Assembly: GCA_020055645.1 (NCBI GenBank)
Contig: CM034546.1
Location: 15,934,001 to 15,998,000 of the forward strand
Length of the DNA stretch: 64,000 bases
Source of the DNA: Tomocerus qinae
Lineage: Eukaryota > Arthropoda > Collembola > Entomobryomorpha > Tomoceridae
Reading direction: 5' to 3'
Made by a program: the position numbers and the translations under genes. Positions 35,007-47,604 of the stretch are shown here, in pieces. Positions within the stretch are counted from its first letter, which is position 1; every line of letters starts with the position of its first letter. The notes under the pieces were generated by a model. It was not told the origin of the DNA, ran no database searches, and was given only the letters and a program-made list of their open reading frames with translations.

Positions 35007-35943
35007 ATGATTTCTCATAGATTGAGGTATTTAATATTTGTAGTAATCATACTTTCAAAACCATTAAAATCTTTTCGTATTGAATTTTTGGAAGATCCCA
35101 TTGCAGAGACTCAAGGGCTAAATTTGTGGAGAGTAAGTGTAATTAACGCATCGGAAGAGATCAGATTTCCCCTTGAGCTTCGTAGCAATGAAATGTGTCA
35201 AGTTCATATATTCTTTTGGAAAGAATCCTTACAACTGCCAGTACTAAGAATAAAATCCTTTTCAAAAGTAATACTTGTTTTCATCTGCGAATCTTTATGC
35301 AATATAAATGATCTATTGCGTTTAAGAAATCGTCTAATGGTGAAAAACGCTTTCGGTTCAAAAATAGTTCTCATTTATCAGTTGAAGTCAACTACAATGA
35401 GATCAGAAGATCAACCAGAATTACAAAGAATTACAATTACTCATTTGAAGATATTTCAAAAGAGAGATTCCACTATTCATAGCTTCATTCAACAGGCTTA
35501 GGGAGAAAATGGTGTGGCTTTATTGTGAACCAAATCAGGTACAGAAAATTTCATTTGACTATTCTATTTGGCTGGAGCCTTTTGACAAATTTTGTTGGAG
35601 GTCTCTAATTGTGCTTCTATGGGGATGCGCTTTGTTGAATGTCTTAAGGCTAAAGGGAGATACGACGTTTGTTCAAAGATTTCTCCGACTGGCGCCTCGG
35701 GATTTCTCTGAGACACATTTGTGGATTTTGTTGGGAATGAGTGTAGTTTTATTTGGTAGTTACGAGGGAGTTATTACAAGTCTCGTAATTTCACCGCCAG
35801 CTCCAAAAAGCATTTCCAACTTTATTGAGCTGACAAATAACGGCTACAAATTGCATTTTGGTTTCCGATGTACTCAGACCGGAATATATTATAATCTCCT
35901 AATGCGCCTTGACGTAGAAGCAGAATATTTTGTAAGCAAAAAT
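35007..35943 (+). pseudogene. Type-2 IR-like gene, 5' part, broken by FB4
   Basis: The start MISHRLRYLIFVVIILSK matches the intact gene at 57016. Two internal losses are visible against that gene: about 24 codons after the signal peptide (in frame), and about 350 bp in the extracellular region before TATTCATAGCTTCATTCAAC, where the frame is also lost. The first two membrane segments are still recognisable (CWRSLIVLLWGCALLNVL and LWILLGMSVVLFGSYEGVI). Homology stops at the FB4 border and resumes at 45881. Confidence 0.9.
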
Positions 35944-36033
35944 CAGGGATTTTACAAAATGCAGAGAGTTGCTACAGTTCAACAGTGCAACAGTAGCACT
36001 TACAGGGCCATTCATAAGCCATAAACTACTATA

Positions 36034-39000
36034 GCACTGTTGCATACAGATTGCAACTGTAGCACTGTTGCATACAGATTGCAACTGTAGCACTGTTGCA
36101 TACAGATTGCAACTGTAGCACTGTTGCATACAGATTGCAACTGTAGCACTGTTGCATACAGATTGCAACTGTAGCACTGTTGCATACAGATTGCAACTGT
36201 AGCACTGTTGCATACAGATTGCAACTGTAGCACTGTTGCATACAGATTGCAACTGTAGCACTGTTGCATACAAATTTCAACTGTACCACTGTTGCATAAA
36301 GATTGCAACTGTAGCACTGTTGCATACAGATTGCAACTGTAGCACTGTTGCATACAGATTGCAACTGTAGCACTGTTGCATACAGATTGCAACTGTAGCA
36401 CTGTTGCATACAGATTGCAACTGTAGCACTGTTGCATACAGATTGCAACTGTAGCACTGTTGCATACAGACTGCAACTGTAGCACTGTTGCATACAGATT
36501 GCAACTGTAGCACTGTTGCATACAGATTGCAACTGTAGCACTGTTGCATACAGATTGCAACTGTACCACTGTTGCATACAGATTGCAACTGTAGCACTGT
36601 TGCATACAGATTGCAACTGTAGCACTGTTGCATACAGATTGCAACTGTAGCACTGTTGCATACAGATTGCAACTGTAGCACTGTTGCATACAGATTGCAA
36701 CTGTACCACTGTTGCATACAAATTTCAACTGTACCACTGTTGCATAAAGATTGCAACTGTAGCACTGTTGCATACAGATTGCAACTGTAGCACTGTTGCA
36801 TACAGATTGCAACTGTAGCACTGTTGCATACAGACTGCAACTGTAGCACTGTTGCATACAGATTGCAACTGTAGCACTGTTGCATACAGATTGCAACTGT
36901 AGCACTGTTGCATACAGACTGCAACTGTAGCACTGTTGCATACAGATTGCAACTGTAGCACTGTTGCATACAGATTGCAACTGTAGCACTGTTGCATACA
37001 GATTGCAACTGTACCACTGTTGCATACAGATTGCAACTGTAGCACTGTTGCATACAGATTGCAACTGTAGCACTGTTGCATACAGATTGCAACTGTTGCA
37101 TACAGATTGCAACTTTAGCACTGTTGCATACAGATTGCAACTAAATCACTGTTGCATACAGATTGCAACTGTAGCACTGTTGCATACAGATTGCAACTGT
37201 AGCACTGTTGCATACAGATTGCAACTGTAGCACTGTTGCATACAGATTTCAACTGTAGCACTGTTGCATACAGATTGCAACTGTAGCACTGTTGCATACA
37301 GATTTCAACTGTAGCACTGTTGCATACAGATTTCAACTGTAGCACTGTTGCATACAGATTGCAACTAAATCACTGTTGCATACAGATTGCAACTAAATCA
37401 CTGTTGCATACAGATTGCAACTGTAGCACTGTTGCATACAGATTGCAACTGTAGCACTGTTGCATACAGATTGCAACTGTAGCACTGTTGCATACAGATT
37501 GCAACTGTAGCACTGTTGCATACAGATTTCAACTGTAGCACTGTTGCATACAGATTGCAACTAAATCACTGTTGCATACAGATTGCAACTGTAGCACTGT
37601 TGCATACAGATTGCAACTGTAGCACTGTTGCATACAGATTGCAACTAAATCACTGTTGCATACAGATTGCAACTGTAGCACTGTTGCATACAGATTGCAA
37701 CTGTAGCACTGTTGCATACAGATTGCAACTAAATCACTGTTGCATACAGATTGCAACTGTAGCACTGTTGCATACAGATTGCAACTGTAGCACTGTTGCA
37801 TACAGATTGCAACTAAATCACTGTTGCATACAGATTGCAACTGTAGCACTGTTGCATACAGATTGCAACTGTAGCACTGTTGCATACAGATTGCCACTAA
37901 ATCACTGTTGCATACAGATTGCAACTGTAGCACTGTTGCATACAGATTGCAACTGTAGCACTGTTGCATACAGATTGCAACTGTAGCACTGTTGCATACA
38001 GATTGCAACTGTAGCACTGTTGCATACAGATTTCAACTGTAGCACTGTTGCATACAGATTGCAACTGTAGCACTGTTGCATACAGATTTCAACTGTAGCA
38101 CTGTTGCATACAGATTTCAAATGTAGCACTGTTGCATACAGATTGCAACTGTAGCACTGTTGCATACAGACTGCAACTGTAGCACTGTTGCATACAGATT
38201 GCAACTGTAGCACTGTTGCATACAGATTGCAACTGTAGCACTGTTGCATACAGATTGCAACTGTAGCACTGTTGCATACAGATTGCAACTGTAGCACTGT
38301 TGCATACAGATTGCAACTGTAGCACTGTTGCATACAGATTGCAACTGTAGCACTGTTGCATACAGATTTCAACTGTAGCACTGTTGCATACAGATTGCAA
38401 CTGTAGCACTGTTGCATACAGTTTGCAACTGTAGCACTGTTGCATACAGACTGCAACTGTAGCACTGTTGCATACAGATTGCAACTGTAGCACTGTTGCA
38501 TACAGATTGCAACTGTAGCACTGTTGCATACAGATTGCAACTTTAGCACTGTTGCATACAGATTGCAACTAAATCACTGTTGCATACAGATTGCAACTGT
38601 AGCACTGTTGCATACAGATTGCAACTGTAGCACTGTTGCATACAGATTGCAACTGTAGCACTGTTGCATACAGATTTCAACTGTAGCACTGTTGCATACA
38701 GATTGCAACTGTAGCACTGTTGCATACAGATTTCAACTGTAGCACTGTTGCATACAGATTTCAACTGTAGCACTGTTGCATACAGATTGCAACTAAATCA
38801 CTGTTGCATACAGATTGCAACTGTAGCACTGTTGCATACAGATTGCAACTAAATCACTGTTGCATACAGATTGCAACTGTAGCACTGTTGCATACAGATT
38901 GCAACTGTAGCACTGTTGCATACAGATTGCAACTGTAGCACTGTTGCATACAGATTGCAACTGTAGCACTGTTGCATACAGATTTCAACTGTAGCACTGT

Positions 39001-42000
39001 TGCATACAGATTGCAACTGTAGCACTGTTGCATACAGATTGCAACTGTAGCACTGTTGCATACAGATTGCAACTGTAGCACTGTTGCATACAGATTTCAA
39101 CTGTAGCACTGTTGCATACAGATTGCAACTGTAGCACTGTTGCATACAGATTGCAACTGTAGCACTGTTGCATACAGATTTCAACTGTAGCACTGTTGCA
39201 TACAGATTTCAACTGTAGCACTGTTGCATACAGATTTCAACTGTAGCACTGTTGCATACAGATTGCAACTGTAGCACTGTTGCATACAGATTTCAACTGT
39301 AGCACTGTTGCATACAGATTGCAACTAAATCACTGTTGCATACAGATTGCAACTGTAGCACTGTTGCATACAGATTGCAACTAAATCACTGTTGCATACA
39401 GATTGCAACTGTAGCACTGTTGCATACAGATTGCAACTGTAGCACTGTTGCATACAGATTGCAACTGTAGCACTGTTGCATACAGATTGCAACTGTAGCA
39501 CTGTTGCATACAGATTTCAACTGTAGCACTGTTGCATACAGATTGCAACTGTAGCACTGTTGCATACAGATTGCAACTGTAGCACTGTTGCATACAGATT
39601 GCAACTGTAGCACTGTTGCATACAGATTTCAACTGTAGCACTGTTGCATACAGATTGCAACTGTAGCACTGTTGCATACAGATTTCAACTGTAGCACTGT
39701 TGCATACAGATTTCAACTGTAGCACTGTTGCATACAGATTGCAACTAAATCACTGTTGCATACAGATTGCAACTGTAGCACTGTTGCATACAGATTGCAA
39801 CTAAATCACTGTTGCATACAGATTGCAACTGTAGCACTGTTGCATACAGATTGCAACTGTAGCACTGTTGCATACAGATTGCAACTGTAGCACTGTTGCA
39901 TACAGATTGCAACTGTAGCACTGTTGCATACAGATTGCAACTGTAGCACTGTTGCATACAGATTTCAACTGTAGCACTGTTGCATACAGATTGCAACCAA
40001 ATCACTGTTGCATACAGATTGCAACTGTAGCACTGTTGCATACAGATTGCAACTGTAGCACTGTTGCATACAGATTGCAACTAAATCACTGTTGCATACA
40101 GATTGCAACTGTAGCACTGTTGCATACAGATTGCAACTGTAGCACTGTTGCATACAGATTGCAACTGTAGCACTGTTGCATACAGATTGCAACTGTAGCA
40201 CTGTTGCATACAGATTGCAACTGTAGCACTGTTGCATACAGATTTCAACTGTAGCACTGTTGCATACAGATTGCAACTGTAGCACTGTTGCATACAGATT
40301 TCAACTGTAGCACTGTTGCATACAGATTTCAAATGTAGCACTGTTGCATACAGATTGCAACTAAATCACTGTTGCATACAGATTGCAACTGTAGCACTGT
40401 TGCATACAGATTGCAACTGTAGCACTGTTGCATACAGATTGCAACTGTAGCACTGTTGCATACAGATTGCAACTGTAGCACTGTTGCATACAGATTTCAA
40501 CTGTAGCACTGTTGCATACAGATTGCAACTGTAGCACTGTTGCATACAGATTGCAACTAAATCACTGTTGCATACAGATTGCAACTGTAGCACTGTTGCA
40601 TACAGATTGCAACTGTAGCACTGTTGCAGACAGATTGCAACTGTAGCACTGTTGCATACAGATTGCAACTGTAGCACTGTTGCATACAGATTTCAACTGT
40701 AGCACTGTTGCATACAGATTGCAACTGTAGCACTGTTGCATACAGATACCAACTGTAGCAGTGTTGCATACAGATACCAACTGTAGCAGTGTTGCATACA
40801 GATTGCAACTGAAGCATTGTTGCATACAGACTGCAACTGTAGCACTGTTGCATACAGATTGCAACTGTAGCACTGTTGCATACAGATTGCAACTGTAGCA
40901 CTGTTGCATACAGACTGCAACTGTAGCACTGTTGCATACAGATTGCAACTGTAGCACTGTTGCATACAAATTTCAACTGTACCACTGTTGCATACAGATT
41001 GCAACTGTAGCACTGTTGCATACAGATTGCAACTGTAGCACTGTTGCATACAAATTTCAACTGTACCACTGTTGCATACAGATTGCAACTGTACCACTGT
41101 TGCATACAGATTGCAACTGTAGCACTGTTGCATACAGATTGCAACTGTAGCACTGTTGCATACAGATTGCAACTGTAGCACTGTTGCATACAGATTGCAA
41201 CTGTAGCACTGTTGCATACAGATTGCAACTGTAGCACTGTTGCATACAGATTTCAACTGTAGCACTGTTGCATACAGATTGCAACTGTAGCACTGTTGCA
41301 TACAGTTTGCATCTGTAGCACTGTTGCATACAGACTGCAACTGTAGCACTGTTGCATACAGATTGCAACTGTAGCACTGTTGCATACAGATTGCAACTGT
41401 AGCACTGTTGCATACAGACTGCAACTGTAGCACTGTTGCATACAGATTGCAAATGTAGCACTGTTGCATACAGATTGCAACTGTAGCACTGTTGCATACA
41501 GATTGCCACTAAATCACTGTTGCATACAGATTGCAACTGTAGCACTGTTGCATACAGATTGCAACTGTAGCACTGTTGCATTCAGATTTCAACTGTAGCA
41601 CTGTTGCATACAGATTGCAACTGTAGCACTGTTGCATACAGATTTCAACTGTAGCACTGTTGCATACAGATTTCAACTGTAGCACTGTTGCATACAGATT
41701 GCAACTAAATCACTGTTGCATACAGATTGCAACTGTAGCACTGTTGCATACAGATTGCAACTGTAGCACTGTTGCATACAGATTGCAACTAAATCACTGT
41801 TGCATACAGATTGCAACTGTAGCACTGTTGCATACAGATTGCAACTGTAGCACTGTTGCATACAGATTGCAACTGTAGCACTGTTGCATACAGATTGCAA
41901 ATGTAGCACTGTTGCATACAGATTGCAACTGTAGCACTGTTGCATACAGATTTCAACTGTAGCACTGTTGCATACAGATTGCAACTGTAGCACTGTTGCA

Positions 42001-43420
42001 TACAGATATCAACTGTAGCACTGTTGCATACAGATTGCAACTGTAGCACTGTTGCATATGGATTGCTACTGTAGCACTGTTGCATATGAATTGCTACTGT
42101 AGCACTGTTGCATACAGATTGCAACTGTAGCACTGTTGCGTATGGATTGCTACTGTAGTACTGTTGCATATGGATTGCTACTGTAGCACTGTTGCATACA
42201 GATTGCAACTGTAGCACTGTTGCATATGGATTGCTACTGTAGTACTGTTGCATATGGATTGCTACTGTAGCACTGTTGCTTACAGATTGCTACTGTAGCA
42301 CTGTTGCATACAGATTGCAACTGTAGCACTGTTGCATACAGATTGCAACTGTAGCACTGTTGCATACAGATTTCAACTGTAGCACTGTTGCATACAGATT
42401 GCAACTGTAGCACTGTTGCATACAGATATCAACTGTAGCACTGTTGCATACAGATTGCAACTGTAGCACTGTTGCATATGGATTGCTACTGTAGCACTGT
42501 TGCATATGAATTGCTACTGTAGCACTGTTGCATACAGATTGCAACTGTAGCACTGTTGCGTATGGATTGCTACTGTAGTACTGTTGCATATGGATTGCTA
42601 CTGTAGCACTGTTGCATACAGATTGCAACTGTAGCACTGTTGCATATGGATTGCTACTGTAGTACTGTTGCATATGGATTGCTACTGTAGCACTGTTGCT
42701 TACAGATTGCTACTGTAGCACTGTTGCGTATGGATTGCTACTGTAGTACTGTTGCATACAGATTGCTACTGTAGCACTGTTGCATACAGATTGCAACTGT
42801 AGCACTGTTGCATATGGATTGCTACTGTAGTACTGTTGCATATGGATTGCTACTGTAGCACTGTTGCTTACAGATTGCTACTGTAGCACTGTTGCATATG
42901 GATTGCTACTGTAGTACTGTTGCATATGGATTGCTACTGTAGTACTGTTGCATATGGATTGCTACTGTAGCACTGTTGCATACAGATTGCAACTGTAGCA
43001 CTGTTGCATATGGATTGCTACTGTAGTACTGTTGCATACAGATTTCAACTGTAGCACTGTTGCATATGGATTGCTACTGTAGTACTGTTGCATACAGATT
43101 TCAACTGTAGCACTGTTGCATACAGATTGCAACTGTAGCACTGTTGCATACAGATTGCAACTGTAGCACTGTTGCATACAGATTGCAACTGTAGCACTGT
43201 TGCATACAGATTGCAACTGTAGCACTGTTGCATACAGATTGCAACTGTAGCACTGTTGCATACAGATTGCAACTGTAGCACTGTTGCATATGGATTGCTA
43301 CTGTATTACTGTTGCATATGGATTGCTTCTGTAGCACTGTTGCTTACAGATTGCTACTGTAGCACTGTTGCTTACAGATTGCTACTGTAGCACACATTTG
43401 AACTGTAGCACTGTTGCATA
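36034..43420. repeat. 28-bp minisatellite, left arm, roughly 260 units
   Basis: The main unit is cagattgcaactgtagcact plus gttgcata. Variants include gatttcaac, gactgcaac and taaatcact units, and from about 42050 a catatggattgctac type dominates. Higher-order structure is present: about 360 bp starting at 41941 recur identically 420 bp (15 units) later, and other segments repeat at 532 bp (19 units), 1428 bp (51 units) and 1708 bp (61 units). Because 28 is not a multiple of 3 and the unit has no stop on one strand, long spurious frames appear. Confidence 0.97.
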
Positions 43421-43437
43421 TACGCTTGCACTGTTGC

Positions 43438-43610
43438 CAGGGTTGCGGTGGATGATATATGATGGATGGTGGAAACTGGACAAAATCAATTTCTTCCTGG
43501 ATAAAATTGATTTTGTCCAGGAATAAAGTGGACAAAATTAATTTTGTCCATGGACAAAACTGGTTTCATCCAGTGCAATTTTCATTTCGTCCGGACAATA
43601 TACAACCTTG
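43438..43610. mobile_element. Small hAT-like MITE in the FB4 centre
   Basis: Ends cagggttgcgg and tacaaccttg are imperfect inverted repeats. The flanks actgttgc (43430-43437) and actgtagc (43611-43618) are a near-match 8-bp duplication drawn from the array sequence. The inside repeats acaaaattaattttgtcca palindromes. It therefore jumped into the edge of the left array. Confidence 0.65.
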
Positions 43611-43618
43611 ACTGTAGC

Positions 43619-44090
43619 TGTTTTAATTATTGTTTTCGTTCCAATTGTGATCAATTGTATCAACAGTAAATCAATAATAACTATAAGCTAACAATCATTG
43701 ATATGATTTACTATTAATTATTGTATCAAATCAAATCAAAAGTAATCAAAATAAATCTAACTCCATTAATTATTCCACCTAAAATGTGCACACGGTTCTC
43801 TTTATTCAGGAGAGCTACTGAAGCGGCTCGCACTAGGTCTTTTGTATATTTTATGTAAATATAAGATTATTTTATGATTCATCATACATTATTAACTTTT
43901 AATTACAAACCGCGAAGGAATGCCTGACGTTACATAATTAAAAAGAATAGTAATATTATTATTAACCTGAATTTATTTTAATAATTTTTTTAAGTAAATT
44001 TATTCAGTAAATTACCAAATTAATATGGGTGTAATAATAGTTTGGTTTTTGTGGTAAATCATCATGTTCAGAATTAAATGCCTCTGCAAC
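43619..44090. other. Unique AT-rich centre of FB4
   Basis: Non-repetitive spacer between the two inverted arrays. No reading frame or known motif seen. Confidence 0.6.
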
Positions 44091-44094
44091 TGTA

Positions 44095-45790
44095 TGCAAC
44101 AGTGCTACTGATGAACTGTATGCAACAGTGCTACTGATGAACTGTATGCAACAGTGCTACTGATGAACTGTATGCAACATTGCTACTGATGAAGTGTATG
44201 CAACAGTGCTACTGATGAACTGTATGCAACAGTGCTACTGATGAACTGTATGCAACAGTGCTACTGATGAACTGTATGCAACAGTGCTACTGATGAACTG
44301 TATGCAACAGTGCTACTGATGAACTGTATGCAACAGTGCTACTGATGAACTGTATGCAACAGTGCTACTGATTAACTGTATGTAACAATGCTACAGTTGC
44401 AATCTGTATGCAAAAATGCTACAGTTGCAATCTGTATGCAACAGTGCTACAGTTGCAATCTGTATGCAACAGTGCTACAGCAGAAATCTGTATGCAACAG
44501 TGCTACAGTTGAAATCTGTATGCAACAGTGCTACAGTTGCAATCTGTATGCAACAGTGCTACAGTTGCAATCTGTATGCAACAGTGATACAGTTGCAATC
44601 TGTATGCAACAGTGCTACAGTTGCAATCTGTATGCAACAGAGCTACAGTTGCAATCTGTATGCAACAGTGCTACAGTTGCAATCTGTATGCAACAGTGCT
44701 ACAGTTGCAATCTGTATGCAACAGTGCTACAGTTGCAATCTGTATGCAACAGTGCTACAGTTGCAATCTGTATGCAACAGTGCTACAGTTGCATTCTGTA
44801 TGCAACAGTGCTACAGTTGCAATCTGTATGCAACAGTGCTACAGTTGCAATCTGTATGCAACAGTGCTACAGTTGCAATCTGTATGCAACAGTGCTACAG
44901 TTGCAATCTGTATGCAACAGTGCTACAGTTGCAATCTGTATGCAACAGTGCTACAGTTGCAATCTGTATGCAACAGTGATTTAGTTGCAATCTGTATGCA
45001 ACAGTGCTACAGTTGCAATCTGTATGCAACAGTGCTACAGTTGCAATCTGTATGCAACAGTGCTACAGTTGCAATCTGTATGCAACAGTGCTACAGTTGC
45101 AATCTGTATGCAACAGTGCTACAGTTGCAATCTGTATGCAACAGTGCCACAGTTGCAATCTGTATGCAACAGTGCTACAGTTGCAATCTGTATGCAACAG
45201 TGCTACAGTTGCAATCTGTATGCAACAGTGCTACAGTTGCAATCTGTATGCAACAGTGCTACAGTTGCAATCTGTATGCAACAGTGCTACAGTTGCAATC
45301 TGTATGCAACAGTGCTACAGTTGCAATCTGTATGCAACAGTGCTACAGTTGCAATCTGTATGCAACAGTGCCACAGTTGCAATCTGTATGCAACAGTGCT
45401 ACAGTTGCAATCTGTATGCAACAGTGCTACAGTTGCAATCTGTATGCAACAGTGATACAGTTGCAATCTGTATGCAACAGTGATACAGTTGCAATCTGTA
45501 TGCAACAGTGATACAGTTGCAATCTGTATGCAACAGTGATACAGTTGCAATCTGTATGCAACAGTGCTACAGTTGCAATCTGTATGCAACAGTGCTACAG
45601 TTGCAATCTGTATGCAACAGTGCTACAGTTGCAATATGTATGCAACAGTGCTACAGTTGCAATCTGTATGCAACAGTGCTACAGTTGCATTCTGTATGCA
45701 ACAGTGCTACAGTTGCAATCTGTATGCAACAGTGCTACAGTTGCATTCTGTATGCAACAGTGCTACAGTTGCAATCTGTATGCAACAGTG
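44095..45790. repeat. Right arm of FB4: 26-bp then 28-bp units, inverted
   Basis: The first 275 bp are about eleven copies of a 26-bp unit (ctactgatgaactgtatgca plus acagtg). From about 44380 the unit becomes 28 bp (ctacagttgcaatctgtatg plus caacagtg), the exact complement of the left-arm unit, about 50 copies. This arm is more uniform than the left arm. Confidence 0.95.
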
Positions 45791-45880
45791 CTATTGTAGT
45801 TTATGGCTTATGAATGGCCCTGTAAGTGCTACTGTTGCACTGTTGAACTGTAGCAACTGTCTGCATTTTGTAAAATCCCC

Positions 45881-46423
45881 AAAAATCACCCGTTAGCCAA
45901 TTACAGTTCTATGGATAGTACAATCAGGTTTTGTGAAGATTTTAGTAAATTAGAACAAGAAGATTTATTCCACAAATCCATTGATGATTTTAAGATATGG
46001 AGTCATGAAAATTTGAGCTCATTCATGTTGGAATATAAAATCGGCTTGTTGTACAGCTTGGAAGAAATTGAATCAAAAGTTCTGCTGTTAACCGCTGAAA
46101 GTAATGGAAAGGCGAATTGCCGTGCCACAGAAGAGGTTTTTATGGAAACAGAATTACAATGGCATATGTTTGGAAACTCTGATAAGATTATACTTTCGTC
46201 ATTGACAAAGTTATGGGACGTTGGACTTTTCAAGTTTTGGTATGATTCCTACAATAGGATTCGGTTCAATCTACAACTGAGAGAGAAGGAAGAAAATGTA
46301 GATGAGCCTGAGCAGCTTCGCATTTCTGGGAGAATTGCAAACATTTTCATTCTAAGTTTATTAGCTTTGTTTGGCTGCATTTTATGCTTCATTGCGGAAA
46401 CTACATGGAAGGTCCAATATTGA
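45881..46423 (+). pseudogene. Type-2 IR-like gene, 3' part, after FB4
   Basis: Resumes the gene broken at 35943, from NHPLANYSSMDSTIRFCED to the stop at 46423. The frame is open through the second extracellular lobe (WHMFGNSDKIILSSLTKLW) and the last membrane helix (ANIFILSLLALFGCILCFIA). It is about 95 percent like the 58.3-58.9 kb segment by eye. The continued openness suggests that the FB4 insertion is fairly young. Confidence 0.9.
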
Positions 46424-46616
46424 CAGTCACAGAAATAATAAGAATTTAGCGTCCTATCACTAAATTAAAATTTGCAATATATATGTAATGATTAATGATG
46501 ATGATTTATGTGTAATTCCTTAAATGTAGCATGTAGCACCAGTTGTCATTTACCATAATAATTTTAGCTGATCAGTTCAAAAGATTTTAAGATTGCATTG
46601 CATGCTAGCTGAAAGA

Positions 46617-46800
46617 TATATATCGTCTGCTTAATATTACAAGGTAACAAGCCATTTTATCATGACTGCGACAAGGTAACAAACCACTGTATCAAGCGAT
46701 GTGGTTTGTTACCTTGTCGCTGCCATGATAAAATGGTTTGTTACTTTGTAGCAGCCATGATAAAATGGCTTGTTACCTTGTAATATTAAGCAGACGATAT
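46617..46800. mobile_element. Hairpin MITE, about 184 bp
   Basis: The arms tatcgtctgcttaatattac and gtaatattaagcagacgata are perfect complements. The match continues through aaggtaacaagccattttat, about 45 bp in all, with inner repeats of gataaaatgg. The paralogue near 18935 (gaaagaaatttatgttggc) lacks it. The duplication at the border is short (AT-type) and cannot be fixed exactly. Confidence 0.8.
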
Positions 46801-47251
46801 GTTGGCATACATCAATGTGGTTATTTAACTAGGCATGCAGAGCACCAAATAGGCGGCTTTTTCCTTTTTGGTAAAATTAATTAAAATAAATTGCATCTTT
46901 TATGTAAAAAAATTATAGTAAGCTATAGAAAATGTCAAATGAAAAGAAAATTCGGATCACAATAAAGCTTGTCATGTACTGAATACCATTATAGCAGGAG
47001 CCAATTTTTTTAATGCTCTGACCTACATTATGTTTTCATGAATGTAAATTAAAATAAAAATGGTTGAAAAGATTCGTTTCGGCGGATAAGGTTTTTTATG
47101 CATTTTATTTGCAACTAAGACGTACTGATTTATTCAGGATTGGCTGACAAACACTACAGTAATGGTAGGTTTAAAACTTAGTCATTTCATATAAAATGAG
47201 CCAAAGGTTAGATTTGTAATCAGTCAAGAGAGTCTTTGAAGTGAAAATTAT

Positions 47252-47604
47252 TTATTCCCCAAAATCACATGGGCGGCCATCGCATGGTCCCATATGGCAT
47301 ATTTCCACTGGTCCTAAAATAATTGTATAGAATACGAGGCAATTAATTGTAAAGTATGATAGATATTGGAATAATGGGAAAGTAAATACAGTGAATACTT
47401 AATTTAGATTTAAATGTAGAAAAATATAAACTAACGTGGATAGCCTGGTGGTACCAAAGCGGCGCAAAATAACCATGACCTATTACGATACGTTTTTCCG
47501 TTAGTGCCACAAACAGGATCTTCTTCGCCGAAGGGTCTGCAACAGCTGCTGATGCGAATTAATAGAGCGGCGCACAGCACAATGAAAAGAAGTATTTTAC
47601 CCAT
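47252..47604 (-). CDS. Atypical Kazal-type inhibitor, two exons
   Basis: Exon 1 is 47436-47604 and exon 2 is 47252-47313, with a 122-bp phase-1 intron. The start is MGKILLFIVLCAALLIRISS, then CCRPFGEEDPVCGTNGKTY and RNRSWLFCAALVPPGYP. Exon 2 gives RPVEICHMGPCDGRPCDFGE. It has an extra cysteine at the mature N-terminus (CC). It is the intact counterpart of the frameshifted 19.4 kb copy and lies tail to tail with the broken IR-like gene. A TATA box (tataaaag) is at 47724-47731. Confidence 0.85.

Larger units (their letters stand above)
35944..45880. mobile_element. Giant foldback element FB4 (about 9.9 kb) with 28-bp arrays, inside an IR-like gene
   Basis: The terminal inverted repeats of about 90 bp (starting gggattttacaaaatgcag) differ at only a few positions and then run into tandem arrays of one 28-bp unit in opposite orientation. 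The left arm is 7.4 kb, the right arm about 1.7 kb, with a unique centre at 43.4-44.1 kb. The left border is gcaaaaat|cagggatttt and the right border resumes aaaaatcaccc, matching the uninterrupted target at 58351-58364. A 7-8 bp target duplication and a CAGGG end fit hAT. No transposase frame exists, so it would have been mobilised in trans. Confidence 0.85.

Noticed and set aside
36012-37121. Long minus-strand frame of 369 codons with repeated cysteines
   Set aside because: It is only the 28-bp array read in an open frame. Equivalent frames exist in all three phases and in the inverted arm, with no signal peptide or unique region.
44612-45511. Plus-strand frame of 299 codons in the right array
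   Set aside because: Same array read on the other strand; no start context or unique sequence.
35944-45880. CRISPR-like array (28-bp repeats)
   Set aside because: There are no unique spacers between repeats, the units abut directly, and the genome is eukaryotic.
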